A stretch of DNA of 64,000 nucleotides, taken from NCBI GenBank assembly GCA_936928855.1, contig CAKZHZ010000048.1:1-64000 (forward strand), read 5' to 3'. A program made the translations under genes and the position numbers. Below the pieces are notes generated by a model. The model had not been told where the DNA came from, made no database searches, and was given only the letters and a program-made list of their open reading frames with translations. Of the stretch, positions 1 through 8,212 are shown piece after piece. How positions within the stretch are numbered: position 1 is the stretch's first letter; the number at the start of each line of letters is the position of its first letter. The stretch is from an uncultured Polycyclovorans sp. (GTDB taxonomy: Bacteria > Pseudomonadota > Gammaproteobacteria > Nevskiales > Nevskiaceae).

Positions 1-12
1 CTGTAGCCCTCA

Positions 13-88
13 GAGCTGTGAAAATATCGAACGCCGTCGCGAGCGTTCGACGGAGAGCGCAGCAGGCTGGCGATTTTTTCACAGGCTC
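13..88. repeat. Nested palindromic element (REP/MITE-like)
   Basis: Outer arms GAGCTGTGAAAATATCG (13-29) and the near-complement at 71-88 enclose a perfect inner inverted repeat TCGAACGC (27-34) / GCGTTCGA (43-50). The element directly abuts the stop codon of the minus-strand gene ending at 89. The outer arm shares the core TTTTCACAGG with the palindrome at 37353-37397 (TTCTCACAGG). It could act as a transcript end or be a mobile palindromic repeat; no U-tract typical of an intrinsic terminator is present. Confidence 0.55.
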
Positions 89-421
89 TCAGTGGAAGGT
101 CGGGGCAACGGCGGGCACGTCCCGCAGGGCCCATTGCACCACGGCGTCATGTTCGAATCGGCTGATCATTTCCTCTTCGGCCGGCGGGCCCGCGTCGTTG
201 ACCCGGCCATCAGCATCGAAACTGACGCTGGCCCCTGCGGTCTGAACGCGGATTTCGCCCACTTCGGAGTCGTCCACCGTGAGCTGCAGGTAGCGGACGC
301 GGCATTCGGCCAGCTCGGGCAGTTTGCTGGAGCCGGCGGCGACGCGCGCGGCCTGCTCCTGCGTGAACTCGCGGATGCCACCCTCGGGCGTGATCAGGAA
401 GTGTCTTACCTCGATGCTCAT
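89..421 (-). CDS. Conserved hypothetical protein, 110 aa
   Basis: I do not recognise the family. The reading frame continues upstream, but the ATG at 421 is chosen because a GGAGG Shine-Dalgarno lies 6 bases before it. The protein begins MSIEVRHFLITPEGGIREFT and is soluble, with no signal peptide or membrane segment. It has an alternating beta-rich look (RVRYLQLTVDD, EIRVQTAGASVSFDADGRV), so a small all-beta fold is plausible. It is divergent from ftsK, with 152 bp between the two starts. Its stop codon touches the palindromic element at 13-88. Confidence 0.7.
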   Translation of the reverse strand: MSIEVRHFLITPEGGIREFTQEQAARVAAGSSKLPELAECRVRYLQLTVDDSEVGEIRVQTAGASVSFDADGRVNDAGPPAEEEMISRFEHDAVVQWALRDVPAVAPTFH

Positions 422-573
422 GACGATCCTCCGAACAGCGTGTCGCTTCGACACCCCTCCAATATGAAGGTTTCCTGCCGCTTTTCAAGCCGTACCGCCA
501 CCACTTGTCCCCCGGGCGGCCGCCCTCTGGCTGATACACTGGTGACCATGATCATGGATGGGAACGACAGGGC

Positions 574-2967
574 GTGACGGCGTTGCAAGCCTGGTTGCAG
601 AAAACCTTCTGGCGACGGGGGCAGGCGGTGGATACCCGCCCGGGCAACGGCTGGTTGGAGCGTCTCCCGCGGGAGGCCGCCATGCTGGCCTGCGCGGCGC
701 TGGCGGTGTTTCTGCTGATCACCCTGCTCAGTTTCAGCCCCGATGATCCGGGCTGGTCGTCGTCCGGCACCGGGCGTCCGGTGGTCAATCTGGCCGGGCC
801 GTTCGGCGCCTGGCTCGCCGACGTATTGCTTTCATTGCTGGGGGTGACCGCCTACCTGCTGCCCTGGGCCGCCCTGTGGCTGGGCCTGCGCATACTGCGG
901 GGCGACCCACCGGAAGCCCCGGTGGCGCTGCCGGTTCCGGTGCGAGCGGTAAGTGCCTTGGTGGCCGCTGCCGGCCTGTCGGGGCTGTTCGCCCTGCATC
1001 TGGGGCTGCCGCCAAGCTGGGCACCGCAGGGCAGCGGCGGGATCACCGGGCAGGCACTCGCCGGCCTGCTCAGCGAAGGGCTGGGGGGTGTCGGTGCGAC
1101 CCTGCTGCTGTTGACGATGGCGGTGGTAGCGGCGCCGCTGGCGATGACGTTCTCCTGGCTGCTGCTGCTGGAGCGCATCGGCACCTGGGTGCTCAATCCC
1201 CCCTGGCCGCGCGCGCGTCAGGCGGACCCGGCGACCACCGCCAGCGCAGCAGGGGGCGCCGCGCCCGAACCCGAATCCGTAGCGCCGACCCCGATGGGGC
1301 GGGCGGTGCGCAGCGTGACCCGCAAGATGCGCAAGGAACCCAAGCTGGCGGAAACCCCGGCCGAGGACCAGATCGACTGGGTGGAGGAAGCAGCGCCAAC
1401 CCCCGCCGTGCCGCAGGTGCGCAAGCGCCCGGCCCGGAAGGCCGACACCGAACCGGTACCGGCATTCGACGGCGACCCCTTGCCGCCGCTGACCCTGCTC
1501 GATGCGCCGCGCTTTACCGGCAAGCGCTACACCCCGGACGAGCTCGAAACCCTGGCGCGCGATGTCGAGCGTCACCTCGCCAGCTTCGGCATCAAGGCCG
1601 AAGTGGTCGACGCCACGCCGGGGCCCGTCATCACGCGTTTCGAGTTGCAGCCGGCGCCGGGCGTCAAGGGCTCGCAGATCACCAACCTGTCGCGCGACCT
1701 CGCGCGCTCGCTGTCGGTGGCCAGTGTGCGGGTGCTGGAAGTGGTCGAGGGCAAGCCGGTGATCGGCCTGGAAATCCCCAACCAGAAGCGCGAAATGGTG
1801 TTCCTGCGGGAGATTCTCGACTCCGCCGCCTACCGCAACGCCAGTTCGGCGCTGACCATTGCCATGGGCAAGGACATTGCCGGTCAGCCCACGGTCTTCG
1901 ACCTCGGCAAGATGCCGCACCTGCTGGTGGCCGGTACCACCGGTTCGGGCAAGTCCGTCGCCATCAACACCATGATTCTGTCGCTGCTCTACCGTGCCAC
2001 CCACGAGCAGCTGCGGTTCATCTTCATCGACCCGAAGATGCTGGAGTTGTCGGTTTACGACGGTATTCCGCACCTGCTCACGCCGGTGGTCACCGACATG
2101 AAGGACGCCGCCAATGCGCTGCGCTGGTCGGTGGCGGAAATGGAGCGGCGCTATCGCCTGATGTCGGCGCTCGGGGTGCGCAACCTGGCCGGTCTCAACC
2201 GCAAGATCGCCGACGCCGCCGACGCCGGCACACCGCTTGAGGACCCCACCCGCAAGCCGCCGCCCGGGGACCTGTTCGAGGAGGGCGAGGCCCAGCCCGG
2301 TGCGCCACTGGACGCCATGCCGCACATCGTCGTGGTGATCGACGAGCTGGCCGACATGATGATGGTGGTCGGCAAGAAGGTGGAAGAGCTGATCGCGCGT
2401 CTGGCGCAGAAAGCGCGTGCGGCCGGGATCCACCTGGTGGTGGCGACCCAGCGCCCCAGCGTGGATGTGATCACCGGTCTCATCAAGGCCAACATCCCTT
2501 CGCGGCTCGCCTTTCAGGTGGCCTCGCGGGTGGATTCGCGCACCATTCTCGACGAGCTGGGGGCCGATACCCTGCTCGGCAACGGTGACGGTCTGTTCCG
2601 GCCCATCGGCGCCTCGCGGCTGGACCGCGTGCATGGCGCCTTCGTCGACGACCACGAGGTCCACAAGGTGGTGGCCTACCTCAAGCAGGTCGCCGAGCCA
2701 CAGTACATCGAGGATATCTGCGCGGAAGAGCCGGCCGGTCCGGTGGACGGCGCGGCAGACGACGCCGAAGCCGATCCCATGTACGACGCCGCGGTGGCGG
2801 TGGTGATCGAAACCCGCAAGGCCAGCGTGTCCTGGGTGCAGCGACGCCTCAAGATCGGCTACAACCGCGCCGCCCGCATCGTCGAGCAGATGGAAGCGTC
2901 GGGACTGGTAGGGCCGAGCGGACCGGGCGGCAATCGCGAGATTCTGGTGCCGGGAGGGCGCGAGTGA
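574..2967 (+). CDS. ftsK: DNA translocase FtsK
   Basis: Membrane-anchored, septum-located hexameric DNA pump that clears and resolves chromosome termini during division. The 797-residue protein has four hydrophobic segments (about residues 30-215), a short linker (about 215-310), and the RecA-like motor. Walker A GTTGSGKS lies near residue 455 and Walker B VVVIDELADMMM near 585. The C-terminal winged-helix gamma domain (about 735-797, RKASVSWVQRRLKIGYNRAA) reads KOPS sites. The start is GTG at 574; no in-frame ATG lies nearby upstream. The linker is much shorter than in E. coli FtsK (1329 aa), which is common outside the enterics. A loop of about 25 residues (DPTRKPPPGDLFEEGE) sits between the Walker motifs. 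lolA follows, as in many Gammaproteobacteria. Confidence 0.97.
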   Translation: MTALQAWLQKTFWRRGQAVDTRPGNGWLERLPREAAMLACAALAVFLLITLLSFSPDDPGWSSSGTGRPVVNLAGPFGAWLADVLLSLLGVTAYLLPWAALWLGLRILRGDPPEAPVALPVPVRAVSALVAAAGLSGLFALHLGLPPSWAPQGSGGITGQALAGLLSEGLGGVGATLLLLTMAVVAAPLAMTFSWLLLLERIGTWVLNPPWPRARQADPATTASAAGGAAPEPESVAPTPMGRAVRSVTRKMRKEPKLAETPAEDQIDWVEEAAPTPAVPQVRKRPARKADTEPVPAFDGDPLPPLTLLDAPRFTGKRYTPDELETLARDVERHLASFGIKAEVVDATPGPVITRFELQPAPGVKGSQITNLSRDLARSLSVASVRVLEVVEGKPVIGLEIPNQKREMVFLREILDSAAYRNASSALTIAMGKDIAGQPTVFDLGKMPHLLVAGTTGSGKSVAINTMILSLLYRATHEQLRFIFIDPKMLELSVYDGIPHLLTPVVTDMKDAANALRWSVAEMERRYRLMSALGVRNLAGLNRKIADAADAGTPLEDPTRKPPPGDLFEEGEAQPGAPLDAMPHIVVVIDELADMMMVVGKKVEELIARLAQKARAAGIHLVVATQRPSVDVITGLIKANIPSRLAFQVASRVDSRTILDELGADTLLGNGDGLFRPIGASRLDRVHGAFVDDHEVHKVVAYLKQVAEPQYIEDICAEEPAGPVDGAADDAEADPMYDAAVAVVIETRKASVSWVQRRLKIGYNRAARIVEQMEASGLVGPSGPGGNREILVPGGRE

Positions 2968-3037
2968 GCCGGATGCTCAGGTGTCGTTCAGCAGGGGCCA
3001 CGCAGGCTCTTCGCATGACCTGCCGATGGAACCCTTC

Positions 3038-3652
3038 ATGTTGATTCGCGCGCTCGCTCTGACCCTGTTGCTCGGGCTTCCCGCTGCCTTTGCAGCCGAC
3101 TCGCTGGATCGCCGCTGGCAGGCGCTGCGTGCGCTGGAGGCCTCGTTCACCCAGGTGCAGCGGGATGTCGACGGCATGCTGCTGGGGGAGAGCGCGGGCG
3201 AGTTCGCCCTGCAGCGTCCCGGTCGCTTCCGCTGGGACTACACCGAACCCTACGCCCAGACCGTCGTTTCCGATGGCGAGACCCTCTGGACCTATGAGCC
3301 GGACCTGGCGCAGGCCACCCGGCGTCCCGCCCAGGCGGCGCTGGTGGGAACGCCGGCGGCGTTGCTGGCCGATGGCGCCGCGCTGGCGCAGGGGTTCACC
3401 ATCACGCCGCTACAGGAGAACCCGGGGCAGGGGCTCGAAGGCTGGCGCCTGACCCCCCGCGATGCCGAGGGCGAGTTCTCCCGTATCGATATCTGGATGC
3501 GCGGGGACGTGCCGGTACGCATGGACTTTGCCGACTCGCTGGGCGGTACCACCGAGATCCAGTTGCAGGACGTCCGCCGCAACCCCCGGCTGCCGGAAGC
3601 GCGCTTTCGCTTCAAGGTGCCACAGGGCGTGGATGTGGTGGCCTCTCCGTGA
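3038..3652 (+). CDS. lolA: Outer-membrane lipoprotein carrier protein LolA
   Basis: Periplasmic chaperone that takes lipoproteins from LolCDE to LolB. The frame is open further upstream, but the ATG at 3038 gives a 204-residue protein with a clean signal peptide, MLIRALALTLLLGLPAAFA, cleaved before ADSLDRRW. Family features are the N-terminal LEASFTQVQ, then GEFALQRPGRFRWDYTEPY and DGETLWTYEPDLAQ, forming the open beta-barrel that binds acyl chains. Length matches the family (about 200 aa). It sits between ftsK and rarA, the usual gammaproteobacterial order, and its TGA overlaps the GTG of rarA. Confidence 0.95.
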   Translation: MLIRALALTLLLGLPAAFAADSLDRRWQALRALEASFTQVQRDVDGMLLGESAGEFALQRPGRFRWDYTEPYAQTVVSDGETLWTYEPDLAQATRRPAQAALVGTPAALLADGAALAQGFTITPLQENPGQGLEGWRLTPRDAEGEFSRIDIWMRGDVPVRMDFADSLGGTTEIQLQDVRRNPRLPEARFRFKVPQGVDVVASP

Positions 3653-4950
3653 CCCTGCTGCCGGCGCCTGAACCGGATGCGGCGCCGCTGGCGGAACGCA
3701 TGCGGCCACGCCGGCTCGACGAGGTCATCGGACAGGATCACCTGCTGGCGCCGGGCGCGCCGCTGGCGGCGCTGATCGAGGCCGGGCACCTGCCGTCGCT
3801 GGTGTTCTGGGGGCCGCCGGGTGTGGGCAAGACGACCCTGGCGCGGCTGCTGTCGACGGTGACGGATGCCCGGTTCCTGACCCTGTCCGCGGTGCTCGCC
3901 GGGGTCAAGGACATCCGCGCCGCAGTCGATCAGGCCCAGGCCCAGCTGCCACGCCGCACGGTGTTGTTCATCGACGAGATTCACCGATTCAACAAGAGTC
4001 AGCAGGATGCCCTGCTGCCGTTCGTCGAGAGTGGTGCATTGACGCTGATCGGGGCCACCACCGAGAACCCGTCCTTCGAACTCAACAGCGCGCTGTTGTC
4101 CCGATTGCGCGTGATGGTGCTCAACGCCCTGGACACCGAGGCCCTGGGCGCCATGTTGCAGCGCGGCCTGACCGACCCCGAGCGCGGTCTGGGGTTGCCC
4201 GCGGATGCCCTGCCGGCGGACGTGATGCGGCAGATCGCCGAGGCGGCCGACGGTGACGGCCGACGTGGCCTGATCCTGCTGGAAACCGTGGTTGCCGGTC
4301 AGACCGCGGGCGTGGCGCTGGACGACGAAGGCCTGCAGCGCCTGATCGGGCGGGGCCTGCGGCGTTTCGACAAGCAGGGTGAGCAGTTCTATGACCAGAT
4401 CTCGGCACTGCACAAGAGTGTGCGGGGCTCCGATCCCGATGCCGCGCTGTACTGGCTGGCCCGCATGCTCGACGGAGGCTGCGACCCTGCCTATCTGATC
4501 CGGCGCATCACCCGCATGGCCAGCGAGGATATCGGCCTGGCCGATCCGCGCGCGCTGCCGTTGTGCATTGCCGCCTGGGAGGCCTTTGACCGGCAGGGCA
4601 GCCCCGAAGGCGAGCTCGCCATCGCCGAGGCCGTGGTGTATCTCGCCTGCGCCCCCAAGAGCAACGCCGCCTATGTGGCCTACAAGGCTGCGCGGAAGAT
4701 GGTGGCCGAACACGGCACCGCGCCGGTGCCGATGCACCTGCGCAACGCGCCGACACGGCTGATGAAGTCGCTGGGGTATGGCCAGGGCTATCAGTACGAC
4801 CCCGATGCCGAGGGCGGCCATGCCCATGAGCAGACCTACTGGCCCGAGGGGATGGCGCCGCAGGCCTTCTACCAACCCGTGAATCGCGGCCTCGAAATCC
4901 GGATCGGCGAGAAGCTGGCGCAGCTGCGCGCCCAACGGGGCGGGTCATGA
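3649..4950 (+). CDS. rarA: Replication-associated recombination protein RarA (MgsA)
   Basis: Clamp-loader-like AAA+ ATPase acting at stalled replication forks with SSB. 433 residues. N-terminal MRPRRLDEVIGQDHLLAPGA is typical of the family. Walker A GPPGVGKTT is near residue 55, the Walker B segment FIDEIHRFNKSQQD near 107, sensor 1 GATTENPSFELNSALLSRLR follows, and the C-terminal MgsA tetramerisation domain includes DPDAALYWLARML and a late YWPEGM. The start is the GTG at 3649, overlapping the lolA stop (GTGA). The stop overlaps the crcB ATG (ATGA), so lolA-rarA-crcB are translationally coupled. Confidence 0.95.
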   Translation: MTLLPAPEPDAAPLAERMRPRRLDEVIGQDHLLAPGAPLAALIEAGHLPSLVFWGPPGVGKTTLARLLSTVTDARFLTLSAVLAGVKDIRAAVDQAQAQLPRRTVLFIDEIHRFNKSQQDALLPFVESGALTLIGATTENPSFELNSALLSRLRVMVLNALDTEALGAMLQRGLTDPERGLGLPADALPADVMRQIAEAADGDGRRGLILLETVVAGQTAGVALDDEGLQRLIGRGLRRFDKQGEQFYDQISALHKSVRGSDPDAALYWLARMLDGGCDPAYLIRRITRMASEDIGLADPRALPLCIAAWEAFDRQGSPEGELAIAEAVVYLACAPKSNAAYVAYKAARKMVAEHGTAPVPMHLRNAPTRLMKSLGYGQGYQYDPDAEGGHAHEQTYWPEGMAPQAFYQPVNRGLEIRIGEKLAQLRAQRGGS

Positions 4951-5321
4951 GCGTGTGGTGGGCCGTGGCCGCGGGTGGGGCGCTGGGCTCGGTGCTTCGC
5001 TACGGGGTGGCCGTGGCGATGCGCGGACTGGGGGCCGGGCTGCCCTGGTGGACGTTGCTGGTCAACGTGCTGGGCAGCTTTGCCATCGGGCTGTTCGCCC
5101 AGCTGGCCGCCAGCCGGGGCTGGCCGGAACCTCTGCGGATCGGGCTCATGACCGGGCTGCTGGGGGGCTTCACCACCTTCTCCGCGTTCTCTCTGGAAAC
5201 GCTGGCGCTGTTGCGCGAGCAGCCCGGATCGGCCCTGCTGCATGTGGGGTTGCACCTGCTGCTGGGGCTGTCGGCCTGTGCCCTGGGCTTGTGGCTGGGC
5301 GGACGCAGCGGCTCGGTATAA
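4947..5321 (+). CDS. crcB: Fluoride exporter CrcB/FluC
   Basis: Small dual-topology inner-membrane fluoride channel, 124 residues, four hydrophobic helices. Diagnostic motifs are GGALGSVLRY near the N-terminus, LLVNVLGSFAIG in helix 2 and GFLGGFTTFSAFSLE in helix 3 (here LLGGFTTFSAFSLET). It starts with ATG overlapping the rarA stop. No fluoride riboswitch is visible upstream, as expected for an internal operon gene. Its TAA stop lies inside a good -10 hexamer (5317-5322) for the serS promoter. Confidence 0.93.
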   Translation: MSVWWAVAAGGALGSVLRYGVAVAMRGLGAGLPWWTLLVNVLGSFAIGLFAQLAASRGWPEPLRIGLMTGLLGGFTTFSAFSLETLALLREQPGSALLHVGLHLLLGLSACALGLWLGGRSGSV

Positions 5322-5322
5322 T
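5317..5322 (+). promoter_or_regulatory. Candidate -10 box for serS
   Basis: A perfect TATAAT overlaps the crcB stop codon, 36 bases before the serS ATG. I see no good TTGACA-like -35 at 16-18 bp, so the call rests on the -10 hexamer and on the gene border. Confidence 0.4.
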
Positions 5323-5357
5323 CCGGCGCTTTCCACGCCGTATCAGGATTTTTCCCC

Positions 5358-6605
5358 ATGCTGGATCCCAAACGCCTGCGCGCCGAGCCGCAGCGCATTG
5401 CCGAACAACTGGCCCGTCGCGGCTTCGCCTTTGATGCCGCCGCGTTCGAAACCCTGGAGGCGCGGCGCAAGCAGCTGCAGCTGGAAACCGAAGCCCTGCA
5501 GGCCGAACGCAACCGGCGCTCCAAGGCCATCGGCATCACCAAGGCCCAGGGTGGCGACGTATCGGCAGTGCTCGCGGAGATGGAGCAGCTCAAGCAACGC
5601 CTCGGTGACAACGCGGGGGCGCTGGAGGCCGTCAGCACCGCGTTCGAGGCCCTGGCGCTCGGACTGCCCAATGTGCCGCAGGCGGACGTGCCGGACGGCG
5701 CCGACGAAGCGGACAACGTCGAGCTGCGTCGCTGGGGAACGCCCACGGTCACCGAGGGGGCGGAGGACCATGCCGACCTGGGAGAGCGCAGCGGGCTGAT
5801 GGAATTCGCCGCCGCGGCCAAGCTCACCGGTGCCCGCTTCACCGTGATGCGCGGGCAGCTCGCGCGTCTGCATCGCAAGCTGATCCAGTTCATGCTCGAT
5901 GTGCACACCCGGCAGCATGGCTACGAAGAGCTCTACGTGCCGTACATCGTCAATGCCGCTTCGCTGCGGGGTACCGGGCAGCTGCCGAAGTTCGAGGACG
6001 ATCTGTTCCGGCTCGCCGGGGAGGATGCCTGGTACCTCATCCCGACCGCCGAGGTGCCGGTCACCAACCTGCTGCGCGACACCATTCTCGATGCTGCCGA
6101 TGTGCCGCGGAAGTGGGTGTGCCATACACCGTGCTTCCGCTCGGAGGCCGGCAGTGCGGGGCGCGACACCCGCGGCATGATCCGGCAGCATCAATTCGAG
6201 AAGGTGGAGCTGGTGCAGGCGGTCAAGCCGGAGGATTCGGCGGCGGCACTGGAGGCACTGACCGGGCATGCCGAAGCCATTCTGCAGCGTCTGCAACTGC
6301 CCTACCGGGTGATGGCGCTGTGCACCGGTGACATGGGCTTTGCCGCTGCGCGCACCTACGACATCGAAGTCTGGCTGCCCAGCCAGCAGCGCTACCGCGA
6401 GATCAGCAGCTGCTCCAATTTCGAGGATTTCCAGGCGCGGCGCATGCTGGCACGGTATCGCAATGCTGCCGGCAAGCCGGAACTGTTGCACACGCTCAAT
6501 GGTTCCGGCTTGGCGGTCGGACGCACGCTGGTGGCCCTGATCGAGAACCATGCCGGCGACCTCGACGCGATCGAAGCGGTGATCGATCGCGCCGCGGCGG
6601 CCTGA
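5358..6605 (+). CDS. serS: Seryl-tRNA synthetase
   Basis: Charges tRNA-Ser (and tRNA-Sec where present) in the cytoplasm. 415 residues, close to the E. coli 430. The N-terminal coiled-coil arm (about residues 25-105, rich in E, K, Q and L) binds the long variable arm of tRNA-Ser. The class II core follows: motif 2 CFRSEAGSAGRDTRGMIRQH near residue 260, the EKVELVQ segment, and motif 3 NGSGLAVGRTLVALIEN near the C-terminus. The ATG at 5358 begins the conserved MLDPKRLR start. It follows crcB after 36 bp that contain a TATAAT box. Confidence 0.97.
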   Translation: MLDPKRLRAEPQRIAEQLARRGFAFDAAAFETLEARRKQLQLETEALQAERNRRSKAIGITKAQGGDVSAVLAEMEQLKQRLGDNAGALEAVSTAFEALALGLPNVPQADVPDGADEADNVELRRWGTPTVTEGAEDHADLGERSGLMEFAAAAKLTGARFTVMRGQLARLHRKLIQFMLDVHTRQHGYEELYVPYIVNAASLRGTGQLPKFEDDLFRLAGEDAWYLIPTAEVPVTNLLRDTILDAADVPRKWVCHTPCFRSEAGSAGRDTRGMIRQHQFEKVELVQAVKPEDSAAALEALTGHAEAILQRLQLPYRVMALCTGDMGFAAARTYDIEVWLPSQQRYREISSCSNFEDFQARRMLARYRNAAGKPELLHTLNGSGLAVGRTLVALIENHAGDLDAIEAVIDRAAAA

Positions 6606-6618
6606 TCCGGCACATGGA

Positions 6619-7497
6619 TCAGCCGGCCTCGTAGGTCTTGCGCAGGGCCTCCCAGGCCGCGTGTTGGGCGTCGGTATGGGCGGCCGGGGCAGCGATCGCG
6701 AGGGTGACGATCTGATCGCCCGCGGGCGACCCGGGCAGACCGCGTCCCTTCAGGCGCATCTTGCGGCCCGGGCGGCTGCCCGCTGGCAGTTTGAGCTCCA
6801 CCGTGCCGCCAAGCGTGGGGACCGCAATGCGCCCCCCCAGAGCGGCATCCCAGGGCGGGACTTCGGCAGTGTGATGGATGTCACGCCCCTCCACGGTGAA
6901 CCGGGCGTCCGGTGCGAACTGCACCTCCAGCAGCAAGTCGCCGCCGTGGCTGCCCTGACCGCTCAGACGGATGGTCTGCCCCGCGGTGATGCCGCGCGGG
7001 ATTCGCACCGACAGCTGGCGGCCGCCCAGCGTCAGGGTGCGGCTGCGGCCTTCGAAACTGTCCTCCAGCTGGATGCTCAGGCTGGCTCGGCTGTCGCGCG
7101 CGCCGCGCGCACCTTCAAATCCACCCCCCATGCCGCCCATGCCACCGGCACCGCCAAACAGGGAGGAGAAAAAATCCGAGAACCCGCCCGCGCCGCCAAA
7201 ACCGCCCATGCCGCCGGCACCGCCGGCTCCGCCGAAGTGGGTTTCCCAGCCCGGCGGCGGGGTGAAGCGCGAGCCCTGTTTCCAGTTGCTGCCGAGCGCG
7301 TCATAGGCCTTGCGCTTTTCGGGGTCGCTCAGCACTTCGTTGGCTTCGTTGGCCTCCTTGAAGCGTTGCTCCGCGTCCGGTGACTTGTTGCGATCGGGAT
7401 GGAATTCCCGCGCGAGTTTCCGGTAGGCGCGCTTGATCTCGTCCGCGTCGGCGGAACGCGGCACACCGAGAATCTTGTAGTAGTCCTTGTAATCCAT
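6619..7497 (-). CDS. cbpA: CbpA-type DnaJ (Hsp40) co-chaperone
   Basis: J-domain protein that stimulates DnaK; CbpA members also bind curved DNA. 292 residues: J domain (1-70) with the essential HPD in FHPDRNKSPDAEQRFK, a long Gly/Phe-rich linker (about 85-135, many GGAGGMGGFGG units), then two beta-rich substrate-binding domains with no zinc fingers, so it is CbpA-type and not DnaJ. It lies downstream of hsp20 on the same strand; a GC-rich hairpin followed by TTTTCG repeats lies just before its start. No strong Shine-Dalgarno is visible, only GAG about 12 bases upstream. Symbol by family, not proven orthology. Confidence 0.88.
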   Translation of the reverse strand: MDYKDYYKILGVPRSADADEIKRAYRKLAREFHPDRNKSPDAEQRFKEANEANEVLSDPEKRKAYDALGSNWKQGSRFTPPPGWETHFGGAGGAGGMGGFGGAGGFSDFFSSLFGGAGGMGGMGGGFEGARGARDSRASLSIQLEDSFEGRSRTLTLGGRQLSVRIPRGITAGQTIRLSGQGSHGGDLLLEVQFAPDARFTVEGRDIHHTAEVPPWDAALGGRIAVPTLGGTVELKLPAGSRPGRKMRLKGRGLPGSPAGDQIVTLAIAAPAAHTDAQHAAWEALRKTYEAG

Positions 7498-7528
7498 TGC
7501 GTCGATACTCGAAAACGAAAACGAAAAC

Positions 7529-7550
7529 GGGGGCGCCGGTCGGCGCCCCC
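7529..7550 (-). terminator. Hairpin with T-rich tail between hsp20 and cbpA
   Basis: GGGGGCGCC-GGTC-GGCGCCCCC is a 9-bp all-GC stem. Read on the minus strand it is followed by CGTTTTCGTTTTCGTTTTCG, a broken U-tract. A second hairpin (GACGGCG/CGCCGTC, 7568-7585) lies just upstream. The position, after hsp20 and 31 bp before the cbpA ATG, suggests partial termination that sets the hsp20:cbpA ratio. Confidence 0.55.
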
Positions 7551-7611
7551 GAGAATTCCCGGGTGGAGACGGCGTGACCGCCGTCCCGCCTCATCATGGG
7601 CGCACCCGCAA

Positions 7612-8046
7612 TCAGTGCGTGACCGTGATGCGTCGCGGTTGCGACTGTGCGCGCTTGGGAATCACCACCTCCAGCACACCCTGCCGTCCGTTGGCACTCA
7701 CGGCCTCGGAGTCCGCCGTGTCGGGCAGCGCGAAGCGTCGGTAGAACCGCCCGCTGACACGCTCGCTGCGACGGCGCTCGATGCCATTCTGCGCTACGGG
7801 CTGCTCGCGTGTCCCGGACAGGGTGAGCACGCCGTCCTCCAGCGTGACCTCGATCGTCGCCGGATCCACGCCGGGAATGTCGGCGAGGATGACGAAGCGA
7901 TCCCCGTACTCCTCGATATCGACGGGCGGAACCCAGTCGGCGGTGGCACCGCTGCTGGTGTCGCCGGCCGCGCGCTCGACAAACTTGTTGAACTCGTTGA
8001 ACAGCTCCCGGTGCAGGGCCCAGGGCTCATAGCGAATCATACTCAT
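7612..8046 (-). CDS. Small heat-shock protein, Hsp20/alpha-crystallin family
   Basis: ATP-independent holdase that binds unfolding proteins in the cytoplasm. 144 residues: a short N-terminal arm (MSMIRYEPWALHRELFNEFN), then the alpha-crystallin domain (about 40-135) with DWVPPVDIEEYGDRFVILAD, the LEDGVLTLSGTRE strand and SERVSGRFYRRFALPDTAD. The family's GVLEVVIPK segment closes the domain, and the C-terminal tail is short. An AAGGAGG lies 6-12 bases before the ATG. A sigma-32-like promoter (8091-8119) is placed correctly for it. It is probably the lead gene of a heat-shock unit with cbpA. Confidence 0.93.
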   Translation of the reverse strand: MSMIRYEPWALHRELFNEFNKFVERAAGDTSSGATADWVPPVDIEEYGDRFVILADIPGVDPATIEVTLEDGVLTLSGTREQPVAQNGIERRRSERVSGRFYRRFALPDTADSEAVSANGRQGVLEVVIPKRAQSQPRRITVTH

Positions 8047-8090
8047 GGGAACCTCCTTGAAATGAATGGGTTGGAACCGGTCACGAATTC

Positions 8091-8119
8091 AAACTGGGCG
8101 CGAAGGGGGACTTTTCAAG
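8091..8119 (-). promoter_or_regulatory. Sigma-32 (heat-shock) promoter candidate for hsp20
   Basis: Reading the minus strand, CTTGAAA (8119-8113) matches the RpoH -35. Thirteen bases later comes GCCCAGTTT (8099-8091), close to the -10 consensus CCCCATnT. It lies about 45 bases before the hsp20 ATG. Confidence 0.6.
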
Positions 8120-8212
8120 AGGGGCGTTCCAACAGTTCTTAACCAAAACGTTACAGAACGGTCACGCCCGGCTGGCAGGTTTCGGCCTGCCATTCGATCG
8201 ACAAAGCTCATC

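Noticed and set aside
832..2664. 610-codon open frame opposite ftsK
   Set aside because: Composition follows the third-position GC of the real gene; His/Gln/Arg-rich with no domain, and ftsK is unmistakable on the other strand.
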